Notes under the pieces: model-generated | Told to the model about the DNA's origin: nothing | The model's database searches: none | The model's input: only the letters and a program-made list of their open reading frames with translations | Part shown: piece by piece, positions 6,827 to 9,277 of the stretch | Numbering within the stretch: the first letter of the stretch is position 1 | Layout of the letters: each line of letters starts with the position of its first letter | Made by a program: the position numbers and the translations under genes | Origin: Alphaproteobacteria bacterium | GTDB taxonomy: Bacteria > Pseudomonadota > Alphaproteobacteria > Micavibrionales > Micavibrionaceae | Reading direction: 5' to 3' | Length of the DNA stretch: 9,277 bases | Assembly (NCBI GenBank): GCA_023141075.1 | Contig: JAGLKL010000037.1 | Span: forward strand, 1 to 9,277

Positions 6827-7816
6827 ATGAATGAGATGGCAGGGAAAATTGCAACTGTTTTTGGCGGAACCGGTTTTTTGGGACGGCAGGTCGTAAAAGA
6901 GCTGGCGGCACGGGGTGTGCGCGTTAAAGTAGTTACACGTGTGCCGGAAAGAGTTTATAAGCTCAAAACCAGTGGTGATGTCGGACAGATTGTGCCTTTT
7001 GCTTGTGATTATTCAAGCGAGGTGAGCGTGGAGAAAGTTATTCAGGGGTCTGATCTGGTCGTGAATTGCATTGGTATTTTGTATGAGAAGGGCAAAAAAC
7101 AGACTTTTCAGCGGCTTCATGTTGAATTGCCGGCCATGATTGCAAAATTGTGCACCGAAGAGGGCATATCAAGGTTTGTGCATATTTCGGCGCTGGGGTG
7201 TAATGCCGGTATTTCGCGTTATTCAAGAAGCAAGCTGGAAGGTGAGAATGTGGTTATGTCTCATTGTCCCAAAGCCACAATAATTAGACCCGGTGTAATA
7301 TTTGGCCGGGAGGATAATTTTTTCAATCTGTTTGCCGGGATGATTCGCTCTGCGCCGTTTATGCCGTTAATCGGGGGCGGAAAGACCAAGCTTCAGCCGG
7401 TTTATGTTGGTGATGTTGCCAAAGCAGTTGTGAAGGCGCTTGATTTGGCAACAGATAAATATATAGGTAATACGTATCAGTTGGGTGGTTCGGAAGTTAT
7501 GGACTTTAAGGATATTTACGCATTTATTTCCAGACATACCGGGCGAGAGTGCAGGCCGGTAACGCTTCCCTTTAAAATAGCCAAGTATTTAGCATGGTCT
7601 ATGGAGTTTTCGCCGCGTCCGCTTTTAACGCGCGATCAGGTTAACAGTCTTAAAACCGATAGTATTGTGTCAGAAGGGGGGATGGATTTTCGCTGTTTTG
7701 ACATTATGCCGAAATCGGTTAATCTGGTTGTTCCTGAATATCTGGAGCGGTTTAGAAAGTACGGACAAGCTTTAAAGATTGAAACAATAGGAGGGGTTAA
7801 TGGTAAAAGAACGTGA
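6827..7816 (+). CDS. Complex I NDUFA9-like atypical SDR protein
   Basis: This 329-residue Rossmann-fold protein belongs to the NAD(P)-binding atypical short-chain dehydrogenase group that includes the mitochondrial Complex I subunit NDUFA9. Alphaproteobacterial members are annotated as Complex I NDUFA9-family proteins and are thought to serve assembly or stability of NADH:ubiquinone oxidoreductase. The nucleotide-binding motif GGTGFLG is at 13-19 right after the first strand. RYSRSKLEGE near 131-140 keeps a YxxxK pair (Y132, K136), and TIIRPGVIFGRED follows near 151-163, as in the family. PVYVGDVAKAV near 191-201 is the conserved mid-domain strand and helix. No signal peptide or membrane segment is seen. 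The ATG at 6827 has AGGA eight bases upstream (6815-6818). It follows uvrD by 26 bp without a terminator and overlaps the surA start by 17 bp. A general sugar epimerase role is less likely, given the overall fit. A catalytic activity is not established. Confidence 0.85.
   Translation: MNEMAGKIATVFGGTGFLGRQVVKELAARGVRVKVVTRVPERVYKLKTSGDVGQIVPFACDYSSEVSVEKVIQGSDLVVNCIGILYEKGKKQTFQRLHVELPAMIAKLCTEEGISRFVHISALGCNAGISRYSRSKLEGENVVMSHCPKATIIRPGVIFGREDNFFNLFAGMIRSAPFMPLIGGGKTKLQPVYVGDVAKAVVKALDLATDKYIGNTYQLGGSEVMDFKDIYAFISRHTGRECRPVTLPFKIAKYLAWSMEFSPRPLLTRDQVNSLKTDSIVSEGGMDFRCFDIMPKSVNLVVPEYLERFRKYGQALKIETIGGVNGKRT
7789..7796 (+). promoter_or_regulatory. Strong ribosome-binding site of the surA-like gene, inside the preceding gene
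   Basis: AGGAGGGG lies within the last codons of the NDUFA9-like gene, with AGGAGG ending five bases before ATG 7800. It favours that start and implies that ribosomes finishing the upstream gene feed the downstream one. A second site, GAGG at 7815-7818, serves the alternative ATG at 7824. Confidence 0.6.
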
Positions 7817-8792
7817 GGTATTGATGAAAGTTCGTATTTTTGTGCTTTTAGTCGCGTTATTTGGAATTTCCGGTGCGGCAGGGATATTAGTGCTAATTTG
7901 TCCGAGTGTGGCTGTGGCTGAAACACACAGTATTGTTGCTGTTGTCAACGATGACGTTATCACAGGCAGTGACCTTGATAAACGCATGCGCTTGGTTATG
8001 GCATCTTCCGGCTTACCCAATACTAAGGAAATTCGCAAGAAGCTTACTGGACAGGTTTTGGGTAATTTGATTAATGAGCAACTGATGATGCAAGAGGCGG
8101 AGAAATACGGGTTAGAAGTTGACCAAAACGAAATAGATGACGGGCTTGCGCAGATTGCGAAACAAAACAATATGAACCCGGATCAGTTTATGAACATGCT
8201 AAAGCGAGTGAATTCCGATATTTCTTCAATGTTGCAGCAAGTCAGAGCGCAACTAGCTTGGGGAAAGGTCGTTCAGGCACGGCTGCGTCCGCGCGTCATA
8301 ATTTCCGAGCGTGATATTGATGATACAATAGAGCGTGTCCGTGCAAAAATTGGTACGACGGAATACCTAGCTGCAGAAATATATTTGCCCGTTAATGCTG
8401 ATGCGAAAGAAAAGCAGGTTGGAAAGCTGGCAAATGATCTGGTGCGGGAAATACGATCCGGTAAAGCAAGTTTCTTTAAACTGGCGCAGCAATTTTCACA
8501 GGCCGCAGGTGCGGCAAATGGCGGAGAGGTAGGCTGGGTCAACGAAGCACAGCTTTCAGAAGAGTTGTTGCAGGGGTTAAAAAAGACCAAAAAAAACCAT
8601 GTGACCAGTCCGATTAAGACGATTAACGGTTATCACATTCTTTTGTTGCGGGATAAACGCACACTTAGCGAAGATACGATTCCCTCAAGAGATCAGATAA
8701 AATACAGTATTGGCACTGAACGTATGGACAGATTGCAGCGCCAGCGTTTGATGGATTTGCGGCTGGCATCCTATATTGATGTCCGAATTTAA
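7800..8792 (+). CDS. surA: SurA-like periplasmic chaperone / peptidyl-prolyl isomerase
   Basis: This 330-residue exported protein is predicted to escort outer-membrane proteins through the periplasm. Residues 1-40 form a Sec signal peptide: basic start, hydrophobic core VRIFVLLVALFGISGAAGIL, and AVA at 38-40 before ETHS. The Cys in VLIC does not make a good lipobox. The SurA N-terminal domain follows (about 44-165), starting with IVAVVNDDVITGSDLDKR and including LGNLINEQLMMQEAEKYGL. One parvulin domain covers about 187-286, with GGEVGWV at 241-247 and NGYHILLL at 276-283. E. coli SurA has two parvulin domains and about 428 residues, so this is the shorter single-domain form common outside gammaproteobacteria. 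A C-terminal helix (about 300-330) would pack on the chaperone domain. The start at ATG 7800 overlaps the preceding gene by 17 bp and has a strong ribosome site. ATG 7824 would give a more classical MKVRIF signal peptide and cannot be excluded. Confidence 0.88.
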   Translation: MVKEREVLMKVRIFVLLVALFGISGAAGILVLICPSVAVAETHSIVAVVNDDVITGSDLDKRMRLVMASSGLPNTKEIRKKLTGQVLGNLINEQLMMQEAEKYGLEVDQNEIDDGLAQIAKQNNMNPDQFMNMLKRVNSDISSMLQQVRAQLAWGKVVQARLRPRVIISERDIDDTIERVRAKIGTTEYLAAEIYLPVNADAKEKQVGKLANDLVREIRSGKASFFKLAQQFSQAAGAANGGEVGWVNEAQLSEELLQGLKKTKKNHVTSPIKTINGYHILLLRDKRTLSEDTIPSRDQIKYSIGTERMDRLQRQRLMDLRLASYIDVRI

Positions 8793-8794
8793 AA

Positions 8795-9277
8795 ATGGCG
8801 GATTTACTGGGAAATACTGTGGGTTTAGACCCTAAAACGTTTGAAGGAAGATATGCAGATGTGGATTCCTTACCGCCTTTGCGTGAGGTTATTGCTGCGC
8901 ACGGTTTGAGAGCGCAAAAATCTTTGGGGCAGAATTTTCTTCTTGATATGAATATTACAGATAAGATTGTGCGTGAGGCTATGTTGCGGGATGGCGGCTC
9001 GTGGGGTGGTGTTCATGCTTATGAGATCGGCCCCGGCCCCGGCGGCCTTACAAGGGCTTTGCTAAAATCTGATGTGCAGCATGTAACTGCGATAGAGTAT
9101 GATTCACGTGCAGTAAAAGCACTTGGTTCTTTAGTTGAGGTTAGTGGCGGATGTTTAACTTTGATTGAAGGTGATGCGTTAAAAACCGATATATTGTCTT
9201 TAGGGGCAGCTCCGAGGGTGATTGTTGCAAATCTCCCTTATAATATTGCGACGCCGCTGCTTATCGGTTGGCTTAAG
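8795..9277 (+). CDS. rsmA: 16S rRNA (adenine1518/1519-N6) dimethyltransferase, 5' part
   Basis: RsmA (KsgA) dimethylates two adjacent adenines in the 3' end of 16S rRNA, using S-adenosylmethionine, late in small-subunit assembly. The frame stays open from ATG 8795 to the window edge, giving 161 residues of an expected 270-300. Visible are KSLGQNFLLD at 42-51, the SAM-binding motif EIGPGPGGLT at 77-86, the acidic EYD at 101-103, GDALK near 126-130 and the catalytic NLPY at 146-149 followed by NIATPLL. The ATG lies two bases after the surA stop and has no ribosome site, so translation may depend on reinitiation. The segment before LPPLREVI is about 25 residues and not typical of the family. GTG 8861, with AAGGA at 8844-8848, is an alternative start that would fit related proteins. 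The gene is truncated only by the window end. Confidence 0.93.
   Translation, partial: MADLLGNTVGLDPKTFEGRYADVDSLPPLREVIAAHGLRAQKSLGQNFLLDMNITDKIVREAMLRDGGSWGGVHAYEIGPGPGGLTRALLKSDVQHVTAIEYDSRAVKALGSLVEVSGGCLTLIEGDALKTDILSLGAAPRVIVANLPYNIATPLLIGWLK

Noticed and set aside
7893..7901. Lipoprotein signal (Cys in VLIC) in the SurA-like protein
   Set aside because: The residue before Cys is Ile rather than Gly, Ala or Ser, and a good AVA cleavage site follows a few residues later.

Overview
The window reads as ordinary bacterial chromosome of moderate GC, with six genes, all on the + strand. It suggests an alphaproteobacterium. The support is a Complex I NDUFA9-like SDR protein placed next to a SurA-type chaperone and RsmA, a family-typical RsmA core (KSLGQNFLLD, NLPYNIATPLL), and a GGDEF protein whose N-terminal part looks like those common in this class. 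A finer placement (for example a Micavibrio- or Rhodospirillales-like lineage) is a guess that the window alone cannot settle.

Layout. Positions 1-236 are non-coding and hold an imperfect fold-back sequence followed by the first copy of a 38-bp dispersed repeat. Positions 237-1796 encode a complete YifB/ComM-type AAA+ protein. After a 139-bp gap with a consensus-like -10 box comes a 397-residue protein of unknown function (1936-3129). A 227-bp gap with a plausible promoter and a short direct repeat leads to a diguanylate cyclase (3357-4412). Its stop codon abuts the second copy of the 38-bp repeat (4411-4448).

From about 4500 to the right edge four genes follow closely in one direction: a UvrD/PcrA helicase, the NDUFA9-like SDR protein, a SurA-like periplasmic chaperone, and rsmA, which is cut by the window end. 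Gaps are 26 bp, a 17-bp overlap (or +7 bp with the alternative start) and 2 bp, so co-transcription and partial translational coupling are likely. The usual pdxA between surA and rsmA is absent here.

Functionally the window mixes DNA processing (ComM, UvrD), c-di-GMP signalling, respiratory-complex assembly, envelope protein folding and ribosome maturation. It holds no mobile element with a transposase, CRISPR array, RNA gene or defence system that I can support. The least explained parts are the 397-residue orphan protein, the fold-back region at the left edge, and the two-copy intergenic repeat placed upstream of two different genes.
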